The notes under the pieces were generated by a model. The model worked only from the letters and a program-made list of their open reading frames with translations, was not told where the DNA came from and ran no database searches. A stretch of 64,000 nucleotides of DNA from Sipunculus nudus (Eukaryota > Annelida > Sipuncula > Golfingiida > Sipunculidae): assembly GCA_026874595.1 (NCBI GenBank), contig CM049314.1, positions 32,823,229 through 32,887,228 on the forward strand, written 5' to 3'. This document shows, one piece after another, positions 31,481 to 45,480 of the stretch; within the stretch, counting starts at the first letter, position 1, and each line of letters opens with the position of its first letter. The translations under genes and the position numbers were made by a program.

Positions 31481-34400
31481 AAATTACGACAGAACCACAG
31501 AGATTTCCTCTTATGTTTCAAATATAGTAAATAACATATGGATTTTCCCGAGCGCCATGCGTACCAAACATAGAAATCGAAAAGTCTTAATAATAGCATA
31601 TCATACTTATCATATAGAAACCTTCATACTCAGTCACCAGGCAGTGCCAACCACAATCCAAGAAAGCTTGTTTGCAAGACTCTGTAAATTGTACTGCCGA
31701 AGAATAAATGTCGGTTTCTGCAATTTAACTTGAGAGAATAAGACCTTATTAGCTGAGAATATATATCTCATAATCTCTTAAGGCTCTTATTATAAAGAAT
31801 TTATTTTGTATATTACGAAATTCGCCAAATGTCCAACCAAATATCTAAGCTTTATGACACTAATTTGTTTGTTGGAATGTATGAAACGTTTTCAAAGTTG
31901 TTAACTTTGATGCATGTGGCCTTCAAAGAAGGAAAAAAGGTTACCCTGACGTGTGAAATAAATTGACCACAGGTATCTATAGTTGCCATAAATTAATCTC
32001 ATCCTAATCCATTATTTTTGCACCCAGAAGTTGTGTCCTTGAAATGGCAACCATAGGTGCTCAGAATCGAGGGTATCAATGGGCGGATTCAGGAGCTCAC
32101 ACAAGAGAGGGCTCAACACGTGCGTGCCCGAGTGCTTGTAGACCTCAAACATAACCCTATGTTGACGGGAAGGTATGAATATGATTAGAGACACATATTG
32201 CAGCGCTGATTTTTGTTATTAAGCATTTATTATTCTACTTAGGTCGGAAAAGAGGAGATGGTATCGTTACCGTAAGATTAAAGCTCAATAACCTGCTTAA
32301 ATGAGTCCTCGACTGCGTCGAATAATGCCTCCTCATGTTGAAAGTCCTTTGTAATGATCATACTCTGATCATGTCTCCATCATACGATAACGCTTCCGCT
32401 TCCGAACACAGGTCTCCAGGTCTTCGTGAGCAGGGATACAAACTCGGAGCGGAAAACGATAGATACTTGACCGGAAGTAAAGAGAGATAATTGATGTCGA
32501 TAATCTTACGCAAACAAGACATTGCCGCAGGAGATAAGGCGCCTTTAAAAGATAAAAGCCAGCTTCCTTGAGAGCCAGACCAAAGCATCCCCGTTCCCGT
32601 GGCTTTAAATGCAGTCTCTTAAAACTTTATTAATGTCTGTTAGCGGAGTAAGAGAGTGAGTAAAAGATTGATGCCGCAGTACGCTTTGATAAAAACCAGC
32701 TACGCTGAGCTTCCCAATAGTTGACCGCGCTACATAATCTTAATATTGTTTCATATGAACGAATGAAACATTAATATAAACGCTGTATTGAGGATCAAAG
32801 CACGTGGTCCAAACAACTCACGAGTACTCTACGTCTTTCTGGGGATCGATGGCTTTTTAATGACGACACTAATGGATATTTTCGTTCATTTGAGGTAAAC
32901 AGATCAAAACTACTATTTTGGTTGTTTTCAGGGATAGATTTATCAACTATTGTTGCTTTTTTTTGTTACCGGCCCATGAAAATGTTATTTCACCATGCGT
33001 AAAACTAAGATCATTTGGCGTATATGTATATTTGATTTGTTTGACCTCCAAGACAATGTTTGTACATTTTCAGGAGCAGTTTAATGCAAAAATATGAAAC
33101 GTTCAACCTAACGTTTGCTACAAAATATCGATAGAGACTTTTTTGTAATATTGGTTATGACGAGTTGGGAGTTTGTCCGAATTTGACAGTGAGGTACTGC
33201 AAATGGCCATGTTTTATCTGGCAATTATTTTGAGACATTTAAGAAAGCTGAAAACCCAGCCAGTGATGGGAGTCAATGTGGGGGCGATGAAGGAGACTTT
33301 ATGGTGCCGTATTTTTTATCTTTCTCATGTATATATTTGCGCCAGTTATACTGTTGATTTTCAAAAACTTACCTTCGGGCAAAATATTTCTCCTAGGTGA
33401 CAGACTTATTTTGACATACCTATTTTGACAATGACCTAATTCGCTCACTGCTTAAAAGATTCCCCTTTATCGCTCAGTTGCTTGAAGGTGTCGGGGGTTG
33501 AGGGGTCGGTGAGGAACTTCCAGTGAAAGCTTATAGGCTGCAAACATCTAGTTTTGCATGCCAAGGAAACAATATAGTTTGCTAAACCTTATTTTGGTAA
33601 TATGCACAATGAGTAATTTTGATGGAAGGCCAGCTGATAGACAAAAAAAAAATCATTTACCTGTTTGTTCATCTTGAAAAAAATCTTTATCCTTAACAAA
33701 TTAGCCAAATCTTATTTCTTGTCTAAGTAGAAAAAAGTATTACACAAAATATTGGCTTTAATTTATAAGCGTGTTCCAGTGATAGAAAGAAACTATACAT
33801 TTTTATTTAATGGAAGGCGCTGAATAGAATGTTATGTTCTCAGGTTCGTCCTTTTAAAATAAACAGGCAATATTAGATGAATAGATTTATACGGATACTC
33901 AGAGAACAGAAATGCTTGCAAATATATGTGTCATCTAACGCTATTAGTTATTTTACCTGAATACAAAAGTTTCTCAGCAAAATCAACCCGACAGAGTTAT
34001 TTCTGACTGTTATTCACCTGTTTTATACATTGTTCTAATTCTATCAATGAGTGTACATATTTTCAATCCACCTGGCTGTTTGCCTTAACAAGACACTGTG
34101 ACAGAGGGCCCAACTTGTGTGTGCGCACGTCGCTACAGCATCTCTATTATAACACTTATTCTACACTTGAGGATTTCAGAAACAACGCACTCGCAACCAT
34201 CATATCAAATTGTTGCAAAAAGCTCCATGGGCCGTCTGTATACAACAGATGTACCCAAAAGAAGGGGTTTTCCTGTATTCAGTTACTAGTATCAAAATAC
34301 AGGGTCCGTCAGTGGTAATGTGGACCAACTAAATATGGCTTATGCTGCGGCTAGTTGACGGAGAATACGTTAATATTTCATGTTATCGACCCCTCTCTGG

Positions 34401-34951
34401 CCCAACAAAGCTTTGGCCAGTGATACAACACAATCGTGATTGATCACTAAATACGCAATTTCCGGTACACTAATCACGTAATCTCACGATTGCGCTGACC
34501 AGAATACATATGCACAATTAACTCCGCAAATCACGACGTGGGATGTTTCCCTGTGCATTTTATATTACGTAATTAAGCACGAGACAGCTTATGTCACTCG
34601 TTCACGTTACTTATAATAATACTCATAAACAATTCATATGCATTTTCAGGTGATTTAAAGAACAGCAAAGTTATTTCCGTTGAAATTCCAGTGGCTTAGT
34701 TCATCAATTATCTTTATTTTCAGCTGGCTATGGAAGAGATCGTGAAAATACGATCTTAACCAAGAATAATTCTTGGGAATATTTTCGGGCCACTAGTTCT
34801 CCATCTTTTGGTAGTCTCCCTACCAGTCAAAAATATAACTGATGTAAGAGTGGCAGGGCATGTTATATAGTAATTCACGTTAAAAGTCTAGATGAAGAAA
34901 CAGATATTTGTCATTTTTACAACACTTAAAATATAGCAGTCCAATCGATAA
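31481..34951. other. Unique sequence, nothing recognised
   Basis: Frames of 60-118 codons occur without domains. CAATCGTGA (34431) and TCACGATTG (34484) are 9 bp inverted copies, with AATCACGTAA and AATCACGACG nearby. A 17 bp palindrome CCAAGAATAATTCTTGG lies at 34760-34776. Confidence 0.5.

Positions 34952-34993
<42 letters not shown>
34952..34993. repeat. (AT)n(TG)n compound microsatellite
   Basis: AT run followed by TG run. Confidence 0.95.
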
Positions 34994-37104
34994 TTATGTA
35001 CTTACTCACAACACCAACCATGTGCATATGATTGAGTATATTGGTAAAGCTCCCTGAATAATTGTTGAATTTTAGACAACTCACAGGTTACGATGTAGAT
35101 TACATTTACATGTCGATATAATTTACTCTCACGTGTATCCGTGCATCAGTACCTCAGTCATAGTCGAACGTTACCTTTAAGAGCTCTGTACAGCTATTTC
35201 GTTTAAAAATATAGTGGGATGGATGGCCACTGTAGTGCCATTTTGAGTATAACTAACTTCACGACTTGAAGTTGCTCTATCAGATCAATATATATGCTTA
35301 ATACATATGGTAGGCATTAACGATTCGATCGAGCCCGACCCCCCCCCCCCCACCCCAAACACCCCCCAAACAACAACCACAGGAAACTATACCTTAGGTG
35401 TCAGATTCTGATTAAGTGAATTAAATAAATTTTGTGCCTAACTCTCATGGCTGAAACACCTACGTTTATCTAGGTATAGCACCCGGATTTGCAGATAAAT
35501 TATTAATAAAGCCCAGGGTCTTAGCTCAGCTGAACAACAGCTTACTTGCTCTTATTAAAAAAAGGTAATATTCCGATTGCCCGAAAACTTAGGGAGCTGA
35601 ATTTGACCTTTCATTTAACAAGATTATGTACGCTGAGCTTACTTCCTCCAGGGCAGACAGAAAGTTCTTTTATTCAAATAGAACCTTGTTAATTGTCCTT
35701 TGAAACAAGTATTAAGGTCACGGTGACCTTTGTCTTTGTAATTAATCAAACAATCACATTTTTTAAGCACAGATGAAGTCACTCTTCTTATTGTTGAGTG
35801 CTGCAGAGCACTAAATGCAGCAAACATTTCGTACTGAAATTAAGTATTCTATTGAAATTAAGAATGCGCAACATTTTCATATGGACCACATTTTATGCAC
35901 ACAATCATTTTTTCCGGTATAAAATGTGGCAAACAGCAGAACCTCATTAACCATGGGTCACTTTTTTTTGTTATAACTTGCAATCTAAATGACATCTATT
36001 TTTTTAATTGTGTGATTTAGTGAATTATCTGAAAAGAACCCAAACACAAGTATGAATCAATACACTTAAGTAAAATCAACTTATAACCTGCATTCTTAGC
36101 AATGTTAGCCTCCGCAAGGGGGGGGGGAGGGGTATTGTGGGATGCTCCCAACACTGCGTTTGCATTCAGGTATATGTTCCATATTCCTAGGGTTTTTTTG
36201 TGAATATTCCTTAACGACATTCCTGACTACAGATCATGTGCCGGATCTACACTAAAATCTAATCTGTTCTTAATTGGTCCATTCCCTTAAAATCCTTTAA
36301 AATTTCACGAGATCCCGTACATGATTGCGTTAATGAGGTTGTGAACTAACAAACACTCAAACACACACAAAAATAATCAAACCAACGATCCTGGCGGAGG
36401 CAATAATATTCATTGATAACTGCATGTTCCTTGTCACAAAGTGAGACGGGACCAAATTATAATCATAATTTTTTATATCATAACCACAGCTGCAAATAAG
36501 GATACATTTAAGGAGGGGCCGCGGTTAAATGCTTGGTTGCCCTCGTACTGCCTTTTTTTGGTAGAATTTTTGTGATTTCTTACTTGCTCTGAGTACGTTT
36601 TACTAAACTAATTGTGGATTCTGCAAGGAAAGATTCTTAAAACGTACCTGGGACGGCTGTAAATGCTTGTTAATCAAATGAAACACGGTTCATGTTTTCA
36701 TTTTACAACAACAACAATAAAATTTAACAGGAGGAGCGGAAGCTAAAAAATATTTAGATAATGGTAATTAGAATATAAGAAGAATCTTTAGTGATTTGCA
36801 AAAATCTGGTTCGTCTAATTTCTCCTTGTCGACCCCCACATGTTATAAGCACGTGGGTATAAACAAAACGGACAGCGTGCAACGTGACAAAGGCTTTTTG
36901 GTTTATCTTTATAAAAGGTCTAAAAGGAATTTTCTTTATTAAATGCACGTCGGAATTGGCCTGATCAAATAACCGAGAAACTGCAGCCGCCTCCAAACTT
37001 CCTCTCTGGTAAGAAAATGAAAGTTTCAAGGAAATGGCCTGACAAATCTATGTTTTAATAACAATCAGGAAAGAGAGGACCTGATGTAGCTTCCTAAATT
37101 ATAC

Positions 37105-37105
<1 letters not shown>
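34994..37105. other. Unique sequence, nothing recognised
   Basis: Contains C/G tracts at 35339-35351 and 36118-36127, and an 11 bp perfect inverted repeat CCACATTTTAT/ATAAAATGTGG at 35886-35929. The 91-codon minus frame at 36754-37029 is unsupported. Confidence 0.5.
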
Positions 37106-37165
<60 letters not shown>

Positions 37166-37197
37166 CACAAAATATAGGCTGGTAAATCAGATTTCCC

Positions 37198-37229
<32 letters not shown>
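37106..37229. repeat. (TA)n and (CT)n microsatellites
   Basis: TA run to 37164, 30 bp of unique sequence, then a CT run from about 37196. Confidence 0.95.
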
Positions 37230-38004
37230 AAATGCTACTGAATGACGACGTTTCAAATAAACAGTTCCACAACGGTAATGATTAATGATTCATTTGAAGC
37301 ATAACATATTTTGATGATCATAAAAAATGTGTGTGTTTTATCTTTGGTTTAATTTACTCTCCCCCTCTACATAACTTCATCTAAAATCATGCCCTATATT
37401 TTGAGTGAAATTGCCAACAGACCAAACATCCAACCAACTAAAACTAAAACATAATACATTCATTCTGAGGGATAATAAAATTCAGACTATGTATATTAAC
37501 TAAGAATTATGAATATCAATCTTGATACTATGAATACTGTGGGCAGCTCAGAAACGTGGCTTTTGTACTCACAAAGTTAGCCAAGCACAGTTTAATAACA
37601 ACAAGCAAAACCAGGAAATATCAATCGTCGCCAGTCTTTCATTTTCTTCCAGTCTTCTTCGTCGTTTCCTCAGGCGCTTGTATTATAATCAACTGAACCA
37701 AAACAAAGGTAAGAACAATGGGTTTGAATAAAACCTTTTGAAAGAATGGCGGAAGAAAAAAGAAGAACGGGGGCTGAAGAAACTTAAGATTCATTGAAAG
37801 AGACGAGAACTGAAAACGGGTTAGAAACAGCCGTTCATCAAGTCAGTGTGCTGCTTCCTTTCAAGACTGGTGGAATAAAACAGCTAGTACTTGTTAGAGC
37901 AGTGGCTTCAATTTATCTTTAAGGGTGAGGGGATGACTCGCGTGGGAGGGTATCATAGTTGGGACAACTTTTTCGGAAATGTACACACACACACACACAT
38001 ATAA
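37230..38004. other. Unique sequence, nothing recognised
   Basis: Ends with a short (AC)n at 37983-37999. Confidence 0.5.
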
Positions 38005-38958
38005 TACTAATAAAAGGAATTCGGTTCACGTTAGTTAACAGTGTTCTCTAAAACCGCGTTGTGTACAATAATGTGCCATACATCATTTTAAAGGTTAATA
38101 TCCCCGCCGTGACAAAGGCGATATGAGAATAAATAATTTTTAATGTACATATAATTTTGAGTAATTTTTCCGTTTTTACTGACTTAGATGGAGGTTAGAC
38201 CGAGCACTGCCGAACTGCATTCGGCAATGACCGGAATGCGTGCATCGTGGACACTCAACCTCAAGCACTATTAAGGACTATTGTTAATATGAATAACGCT
38301 TGCTTTCAGTGAGGGATTAGAGCATGTCTAGCCTTACAGTTGAACGATGCTCTCATCCACGTGCGAGGTCAGTAAAAGAGGAAAAAAAAAACACATGTAT
38401 CTCGCTTTATGAGGAGGAATAATGACAAAACCTAACTCAAGGCCCCCATTTCAGGAACAGGGGTGGAGTAATTAAAATTTGTTTGATACGATGAAAAAAA
38501 AAAGGTTGCGGTGGCTGAAAATGGGATACGGACACTCTGCATGAAGTTACTTACGAGGTATGCATATTTCTGTTTTATTTTTATCGTCAGGAACAGTTTC
38601 CTTGCAACGTACATTTAATATATATTTCATGTGTTCATCACATCAACCTAATCTTTATACGTCGAACGATAGAATCCAGTCAATTATCAACGAAAACTTG
38701 AATGCCCCCGCTTCTCATTCTAGTCCGCTATGTAAACATCATCACTGACCAGGTCTTCAAGGTAAACATACCGGGGTATGAATTTCTTGCCACAAAATAA
38801 ATGTAATAAATATTCATACATATCTTACTGAAACAGTTTCCCACTGCATGAAAACCTATGTTTTTTGTTAACTTTTAAAATAAAAAATGAGCCAACATTC
38901 CACATCTCAGTTAATTTATCTCCGCAACCCTGGTAATAAGCCCGGTATACCGGGTTTA
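38005..38958 (-). repeat. Dispersed ~0.95 kb repeat, inverted arm
   Basis: Reverse-orientation partner of 23511-24446. It ends at a perfect 14 bp palindrome CCCGGTATACCGGG (38941-38954), of which the other copy keeps only one half (ACCCGGTATAC). Confidence 0.85.
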
Positions 38959-38966
38959 TTAGCTAG

Positions 38967-38968
<2 letters not shown>

Positions 38969-39022
<54 letters not shown>

Positions 39023-39315
39023 CTTTTATTGTTTGTGTGACACATTTCAAATATATTACAATTGAGGGTAAGGTTTAAAAAAAAAGGTTTAACGTTTAAT
39101 GTTTCCATTATAGGTTAATGCTTAACTATCAAACCAATATAATATTTCATTGTGAGCTCAGAATTTGAACCAAAGTCTATAATTATAAAAAATAAAAAAT
39201 TTAAAATTTTCGATAAATAAATATTATCCTCCGAATTTCAGGGAGGGGATGATTACATTGACCATACCTCCTTGCCCAAAGTTTATACCCCCATTCCGCC
39301 TGTATTGACGCCCCT
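38969..39315. mobile_element. Inverted-repeat-family element with (TA)n and TTGACGCCCC end
   Basis: (AT)n at 38969-39019 is followed by GTGTGACACATTTCAAATAT, AAAGTCTATAAT, GATTACATTGACCAT and the end TATTGACGCCCCTG. The same ordered landmarks recur at 26690-26882, 57800-58100 and, inverted, at 59280-59530 and 60060-60300. The left end was not found. Confidence 0.6.
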
Positions 39316-40666
39316 GCGTTGAGGCGTATAATCTTCTATCACAGCCACATGTAATCTTACGTTCTTTGATTTATACCCTGTCAAGATGAAAGATCAGCGA
39401 CACTTCAGATCCTGCCGCGCGCTGAAGGATGCGTCTGCCTCGTTCTGAAGGTTCAATACTCTCCCACAAAACCACCGTACGGCAAACAAGCCAGGGACTG
39501 GACCCATCGAGAATCAATTAGCCCTTTATTGAGCCCAGTACAATCCTTTAATAACACCCTCCCTTTGATTCTAAGACAAACAGGCTTCAATGAAGGGGTT
39601 TATGATCCGCCCGGACACGGAAGACGCTTTATAATCACTAAGGATGTATTGACTGACAGCTTGTCAGGCTGTTGCTGGAGCTAAATGATCCATACAGTCT
39701 GTTGCTAGTTCTTTCTCGCTGATGGTTCTTGTGTTCAATCATTCTGTGTAAATCTGCATCACTAAAGTATCATTAATACTCTTTTTATCCCAAAGATGCT
39801 GCCGTAATGGTTTACAGTTAATATCTTCCTTCCAGCTTGTAGACTTTACAGTTATGGGTTACAATAAATGTCTTCCTTCCAGTATGTAGACCTTACAGCT
39901 CTCCTTTTGTGACAGCAGCTCACTGGAGTGTGCTTCCCACCTGGGGATAGACGACACAGCGGTTCTGTATGGATCAGCACATTTGTGTGCCTTTCTCCCC
40001 AGGTGCCCTCGTCAAACTGACTTCTCATTTTTCCTTCTCTGGCGTTCTTGTTTTAACCATCAGAGAATAATCCGGTCTCACTGTTTCCAGGACAACCACC
40101 AGCTGTCCGAGGAGAAACGATTTATAAAACTTTTCTTGTACAGTGAAACTCCAGACCAGTTCTAATCTTGGTATTCGTGTGTATAAATTGTTATATTGTG
40201 TAAACTACCATTGATGAAAAGATGAATTAAAAGCGAAGAACGCTTAGACAAGGGCAAGGAATCCTTTCAAGTTATTCATCAGTTCTTCAATAAACCTCCT
40301 AACGTACTGGCTTTTGCTTGCAGTATTTAATTTTACTTCCGTTCCTTTTCCTGGGCCCGAAATGTTTATCATCATTAGGCATCCTGATATATATTAGCGT
40401 TATATAAGTTAGATAAGTCTCTTGTCTATCAGAGACAAAAAATCACCAATTAGGTAGTTTTTAGCGAGGACCTTTAATTAGAACATCTGGTGGCAAGTTT
40501 TATGCGCCGTTTGATCTTAAAGCGCTTTAAATATTCCTCTAAAACAGCGGGAAAGGACAATTTTATATCCAAATTGCAATTCCAAAGAAACATTGGTAAG
40601 AAAAGGAATAAAAAAAGAAAAGTAGATGCAATAACTAGTTTAAAAACAAAAATATGCCATGAAATG
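39316..40666. other. Unique sequence, nothing recognised
   Basis: 39400-39700 is somewhat GC-richer and contains CTGACA-GCT-TGTCAG at 39653-39667. No gene supported. Confidence 0.5.
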
Positions 40667-41170
40667 TTAAAGGGGCCCAATCACCTATAAAGCATGTTGA
40701 ATTAACATGAAAAATAGATTCTTCCCTTTAAAATAAATTTGTACCTGCTAAAATATTGCCCTGACACCGTTTGCTTACTGCTGTGAACGAGTGTTGCAAA
40801 CAGTGGACAGGACGCGATCAAAGATGTCAACAAAAACACAGCGCGTGCATCGCCCGGCCACAACACGGCAATCAGGAGATGCCCGGACTGACTCAGCCAT
40901 AAAAATGTAATACATGTTCCCGCTGGCTGAAACACCGCCTGTTTAGGCTCACAATAGGACCTCTGTTCACGCAACCTTGTTATGGTAAGCAGAAACACGT
41001 GGACTGTGTTTACAAACACGAAGACCCATAACAAGGTGTTAAACAGCCGTATACGAGGTACTGAGACTGTGTGCTGGAGTGGTATTGCTGGAAAAATTTT
41101 GATTAAAGCAAAACTGAACTGATAGTGTGAAAGAATAGGCAAAATATTGCTCCCGGTTATGTCCCTTTAA
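40667..41170. mobile_element. Candidate TTAA-bounded MITE (504 bp)
   Basis: TTAA then AGGGGCCCAATCACC on the left; GGTTATGTCCCT then TTAA on the right. The ends share a short inverted AGGG(G/A)C. TTAA duplications are typical of piggyBac- and Kolobok-type elements. A 146-codon minus frame (40702-41142) lies entirely inside; it is hydrophobic but shows no transposase motif. Confidence 0.45.
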
Positions 41171-44100
41171 ATTTGCATGGAGAAAAGAGTTCGTACTAAA
41201 ATATGAAATGAAATAGTGAACATAAATTGACACCATGCACTTACTTTGACATGCACGAGTCATATGTTGTCAGTCGATATATCAATTCAGAAATACAATA
41301 TCAAGGTGTAAGCTAGATTATTGAACTTGTCACAACGTGTCATTTTGATCCATTTTCTACATTAAGCAGTGATTTGTGTATCTAATGATACAAGCTTGAT
41401 TATTAATTAATACGTAATCAGACAGATAGATCTTTTTCAAACATTCGTCATTACCACTTGCAAATAACAGGAACTTCACACATATATCTAAACAAATAAT
41501 ATAAAATATCAACCAACACTGAAACCTCCAGAGATCTAAAAAGAACAGGAGCATCCTTACAAACGATTCAACAGGGGAAGGAAGAACCCTGCTTGAACTG
41601 TACATGACAAATTAATATCCGTCTGAGCTTTACAACATTCTATCCTGGCTTTTTATATCTTATCATCAAAGGAACAATATTCCGCTGATCGGTTTATCGA
41701 GACTTGGGTTGCTAGATTTACCGGCCTGAACGTGAGGTAAGACCCGTATCTATTTATACATCAAAGGCCACACGTCTCTACTCGTAGATAATAGATTTTG
41801 ATGGATCCATACTTGTTTACTGGGTAGTAGATCAGAGACTTCTTTTTCCCTGTAGGTCTCTTTGTGTCGCAGTCTCTCCAAATGTGCTTATTTTTTTGTG
41901 TTTCTCTACATAAGTACATCTTTAATGACAAAATTAGCATTAATAATGAAACAATTCATTTTTCAAGAATATACGAGGTCAATTTAAGCACACATAACAA
42001 AACATTATCTCAGAATGCTTAAACATCCTTTAAATTAAAGAAACTCCAAAAATTAAAAGACTGTCGGATATATCGATCATCTTGCTTCTGCTAGCTGTTT
42101 TTTGTCATAATATCTCACAAAAATGGTCTACACGAATCTTGTATGTTGCGCAAGGTCAGTTGTTTACCCGGAATATAAAGAAAATCGGGGTTATTTGCAC
42201 GAGACATATAGCCAACAATGAGATGTCCCTAAAGACCGATGCCATGTCACTACATGTCCTGACACCCACGAATGTTGCACTAAAAAGAATGACATAGTTT
42301 TAGAAATTATACACAGTTAAATTATATTAACGTCAGTGAAAAACGAACTGAATGTTGTAGTTTAGATATATTAAAGTTTCATATATTAACTTGGTCTTAT
42401 AGACAGAACGATTGCTTTCTCCGATTACTAACACAGATAAAGGATAAATATGGTCTTACATAGTCTATGTGGCGCAAAATTGATTACGGTGCTCATTTAT
42501 GCATGTATCAAGTTGACCATTAGCTATTATATATTATGCGATTAACTTTCTAATCTCATCGATGATGAACTTGTAAAGAATTTTTTTTTCAAACAGGCAC
42601 TCCTTACTTAACTGTTTCTTTCTTGCTTTCATCATGATTAGAATGAGTATAAAAATTTACATTTTTCTTGTTTGCTTTAATGTATACATGCATATGGGAA
42701 TTGTTAAGTAAGTTGTGTAGAGGGTTATTATGTCATAACAAGCTATAGTACAAAAATGGTCGAAAAGCATGTAGCTCTATCGCTGCAACTCCAGTACTTA
42801 TCCTTTGGGAATCCTGAGCGCTGAAGGACACATATTACGGCTAAGAGTTAGCGAGCATAGAATCGATACCTTATTGGAATCACTGCAATTGGCCTTGATA
42901 CCGGTATGATGTGCTTCTGGGTGGGAATGAGTTTAATCCTCCAGATTTCCCTGGTCATCTATAGCTAGTTACTTCTACGAGAAGGCCATTAATTATGACA
43001 GACCTTGAGGATGACTGCCCGCTTTGGTCCATCGTCACCCTCCCATCTTGTCCCTTTGGGAGAGAGCACGCCTAGTTAGCCGTGATTAGAACTAGTTGTC
43101 AAGCAAGATTCCAAGATGTCATGGTGAATTTACCGGCATGGACGCCCTGCTAACATCATTTGCTGTTACTTTAATGCTAAACGAGGACCAGACGGCATTA
43201 AATAAAGAGGGCAGTGCATGCGACCCCAGCGGCTGTTGTTAAAATCAATACAAAGTGACCGCATGACATCGCCCTTATACAAACAGTCAGCCACGACTGT
43301 CCGTTCCTGTTGATATACATGGACGGCCATGGACTTTGAACCACCTTTAACTTTTGTAGACTTTAACTTTGGTAGACATTGAACTTTACCTATTTATTTA
43401 AAGGCAGTTATTTACATACCATATCTGTAAAAGGTATGGAATTATACCGCTTACTTTGCGGATATATGAATGAATGTAGGTCATTCCCATGCACTAAGAA
43501 TTTTTTATAGCGTCGCTTTGAAGGAGGGATGAGCTTCTTTATCTATACAAGCTGTTAGTTAAAAACGTACATGCGTTCATGTTAAAAATATAAAATTTAT
43601 TTAACCGGAGGTTGTTGGCAGCATATGTGTAAAGGTTGAAGGGTCACTAGCTGTAAAATGTTTTTTGCAAAGTTCTGGTTGCCGCCAGATGTCCTTGGTG
43701 AATGTGTTTGGATTATTTAGGCGTTCCCCCTCACATGTTGTAATACGGGGATATCATATAAAAAAACATGAACAGCCTGTTTACCATGAGATCGCATTGG
43801 ATAGTTTAACAAAAGGTTGAAGGTATTATCTTTAGTAAATAGAAGTCAAATATCGGTGTAGACTTCTTTAAAAGTCAAACATCAAGTACATAAAAAATAA
43901 ATCTATAGTTTTTGTGGTTGGATATCTAGCCTTTGCTTTCATAAATGTTCTAACTTTTCGTAAACATGGATATCAAAACCTTGCCGAAACTTCGTCAATA
44001 ATTTAATATTTTGACAAGTGAATTATTAAAGTGATGATTAAAGCCCTTAACAAATAAAGACTGAATGGACCTATTTTATGCTGTGGTGGTAATCATGCCA

Positions 44101-45480
44101 GGAATTTTACTGTAATGGCCGCGCATCCCGTCCAAACGACCCTGCTGTATACATTTGGTATCTTTAGATTACCGAGTGAAGATGAATCAATTTCAAAAGA
44201 CAATGTAAATACCAAGCAAAAAACATTTTTGGATGCTTTGTCTTAGTCGTCAAACATGAATGTCATGATATACATGACTCTCTGGCGAAGAGCAAGCCAA
44301 TTCAAGGAAAGATCCATTAGAAAGTAAACCGACATATGTACACAACAGGATGACAGTCTGACAGGATATTTTATGAGAAAAAAGAAAGAAATAATGTGTC
44401 TATTTACAAGTGGCAAAGGGAATAGTAAGTAAAGAAAGTAACAGCGGGACAGCCGGACCGGCCTGAAAGAGAAATTTAAGGTTTGGCTTAGTATCTTTTT
44501 CAGTCTACCGTGAAACCAGCCAGGGATAAGACATTGTTACAGGGTCTCCAGTGAAGGTTGTAAAATAATCTGTCCCTCACTTTCTTATTCAATAAATTCA
44601 GAAAATATCCTTCGCTATAGGGTCCATTGCTGACCGCTCAGTTATAATCCTGAATAATTTGCAAAAAAAGTGGGACTGGTATTCCCAAGACAGAAGCTCT
44701 ATGATAATTTTATTTTTTTTTTCTCATTTGATTCATGTCATGTTCTTTAAGTTGGGTCTATTTATGTGTATAATTAAAGACAGATTATACCTTTAGGTCG
44801 CCAGGTCAATATTTTCGTAAATGAACTATGCAGTTATCCATTGTGGATGACCACGAGGCGTCAGTACGGCTTTGTCTGTGTTTAAAAAATAATACTTCAA
44901 TGGCAAATGCTTTTGGAGGACATTACACTCTGGTTATATTTTTTACATCTTTAATCCCAATAAAAAATAAATAATAACCAGAAATGATAAATGGGAAAAA
45001 AGAAATTCGTGTCGTTGCATTTTGTATCTGCTGATGTTTTCTTGCTCTAGGCACACGTGTTTACCTGTGAAAGGGTGTTTAGCACGTCCTCCTTCTAAAC
45101 TCCTTTATCCACCACAGTGTACTGAAAAGGTTTGCAAATTGTGTGGACTCGAGCATTCTAAAGTTACTTCCCGTCTCGGACTCGCGTACCCTATACAATC
45201 ACAAAAAGGGAATTTTAATATCTTTTAAAATAAGGACCAGATTCTACATTGGTCTGATATAAATGAGATTAACAGGTATACAGAAAACTGAACGAGTAAA
45301 TGTTGAATATATCAAAATGCGGGCCGACAAGAGTCTTCCGCGAAATCAGGACTCGAGTATCCTGTTTGAGTAACTCGAGCTCAAACGCTTGAGTATTTCT
45401 TTGAGCTCTACCCTTTGTGCCTCTAATTTCTCTGACTTCAACGTTACATTAGACTGCTCCTATTGAAATTACGCCCAGCT
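41171..45480. other. Long unique stretch, nothing recognised
   Basis: No gene, RNA gene or transposon seen. 42960-43330 is GC-richer. 43331-43390 has imperfect repeats of GACTTTAACTTT. Confidence 0.5.

Noticed and set aside
40702-41142. 146-codon hydrophobic minus frame, possible membrane protein
   Set aside because: It lies wholly inside the candidate TTAA-bounded element and has no recognisable motif; no splice context was seen.
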